In this document: piece by piece, positions 5,487 to 5,557 of the stretch | How the letters are laid out: each line of letters opens with the position of its first letter | How positions within the stretch are numbered: position 1 is the first letter of the stretch | From: WACF01 sp040880205 | Lineage (GTDB): Bacteria > Pseudomonadota > Gammaproteobacteria > Pseudomonadales > Cellvibrionaceae | Direction of reading: 5' to 3' | NCBI GenBank assembly: GCA_040880205.1 | Contig: JBBDIU010000057.1 | Coordinates: forward strand, 1 to 5,557 | DNA: 5,557 nt | Program-made: the position numbers and the translations under genes | Notes under the pieces: model-generated | Seen by the model: only the letters and a program-made list of their open reading frames with translations | Database searches by the model: none | Told to the model about the DNA's origin: nothing

Positions 5487-5557
5487 ACACTTAGTTAAGC
5501 GATGGGGCATTACCCCGGTTACGGTCTTGGGAGCGCCTTTTCGAGACACGCCGTTAA
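5487..5557. other. Unassigned region to the window edge; possible start of a dispersed intergenic repeat
   Basis: No gene is supported here. An ATG at 5502 is open to the window end, but it has no ribosome binding site and its codons (MGHYPGYGLGS...) do not resemble a prepilin, which would be expected if mshD began here. GGGG (5504-5507) and CCCC (5513-5516) can form a short 4-bp stem around CATTA. The text from about 5501 to the end (GGGGCATTACCCCGG ... GAGACACGCCG) resembles, from memory, a dispersed intergenic repeat seen in several gammaproteobacterial genomes. That resemblance is recollection, not a search result. Confidence 0.35.

Noticed and set aside
5230..5490. An 86-codon - strand frame across the heptamer array and the end of mshC.
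   Set aside because: Its N-terminus is just the translated heptamer array (repeating Ser-His-Ile-type residues) and the rest is antisense to mshC.
5502..5557. Start of a new gene at the ATG at 5502, open to the window end.
   Set aside because: There is no ribosome binding site and the residues are not prepilin-like; an open frame of 18 codons is expected by chance.

Overview
This window is most likely part of an MSHA-type (mannose-sensitive haemagglutinin, type IVa-like) pilus locus from a gammaproteobacterium. All recognisable genes lie on the + strand, in an order close to the Vibrio/Shewanella msh cluster: mshN (5' end outside the window), mshE, mshG, an mshB-like prepilin gene, mshA (major pilin) and mshC (minor pilin). 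The moderately high GC content, the msh gene order and the protein sequences suggest a marine or environmental gammaproteobacterium outside Vibrio. I cannot name a genus from the sequence alone.

Layout. Positions 2-787 hold the C-terminal part of MshN, a TPR-repeat assembly protein. After a 25-bp gap comes MshE (813-2555), the assembly ATPase, with an N-terminal pair of cyclic-di-GMP-binding motifs and a complete secretion-ATPase core. MshG (2552-3772), the inner-membrane platform protein, overlaps mshE by four bases (GTGA). The mshB-like prepilin gene (3777-4343) follows after 4 bp. A 198-bp non-coding leader (4344-4541) carries repeated and inverted motifs and precedes mshA (4542-4982). mshC (5005-5430) follows after 22 bp. 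From the base after the mshC stop codon to about 5486 there is a degenerate tandem heptanucleotide array, and 5487-5557 has no gene that I can assign. mshD, which normally comes next, is not visible.

How the parts work together. MshE is expected to hydrolyse ATP under cyclic-di-GMP control and act on MshG. MshG then moves pilin subunits (MshA, plus MshB and MshC as minor or tip subunits) from the inner membrane into the growing fibre. MshN helps link the assembly machine across the periplasm. The three pilins carry class III N-termini (G|F cleavage site, Glu at +5) and need a prepilin peptidase encoded elsewhere. MSHA pili in general serve surface sensing, attachment and early biofilm formation.

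Most of the window is a conventional pilus operon, and I see no clearly new system. The parts worth a second look are non-coding: the mshB-mshA leader, with a duplicated pair of 7-mers and two mutually exclusive hairpins, and the heptamer array plus unassigned tail where mshD would be expected.
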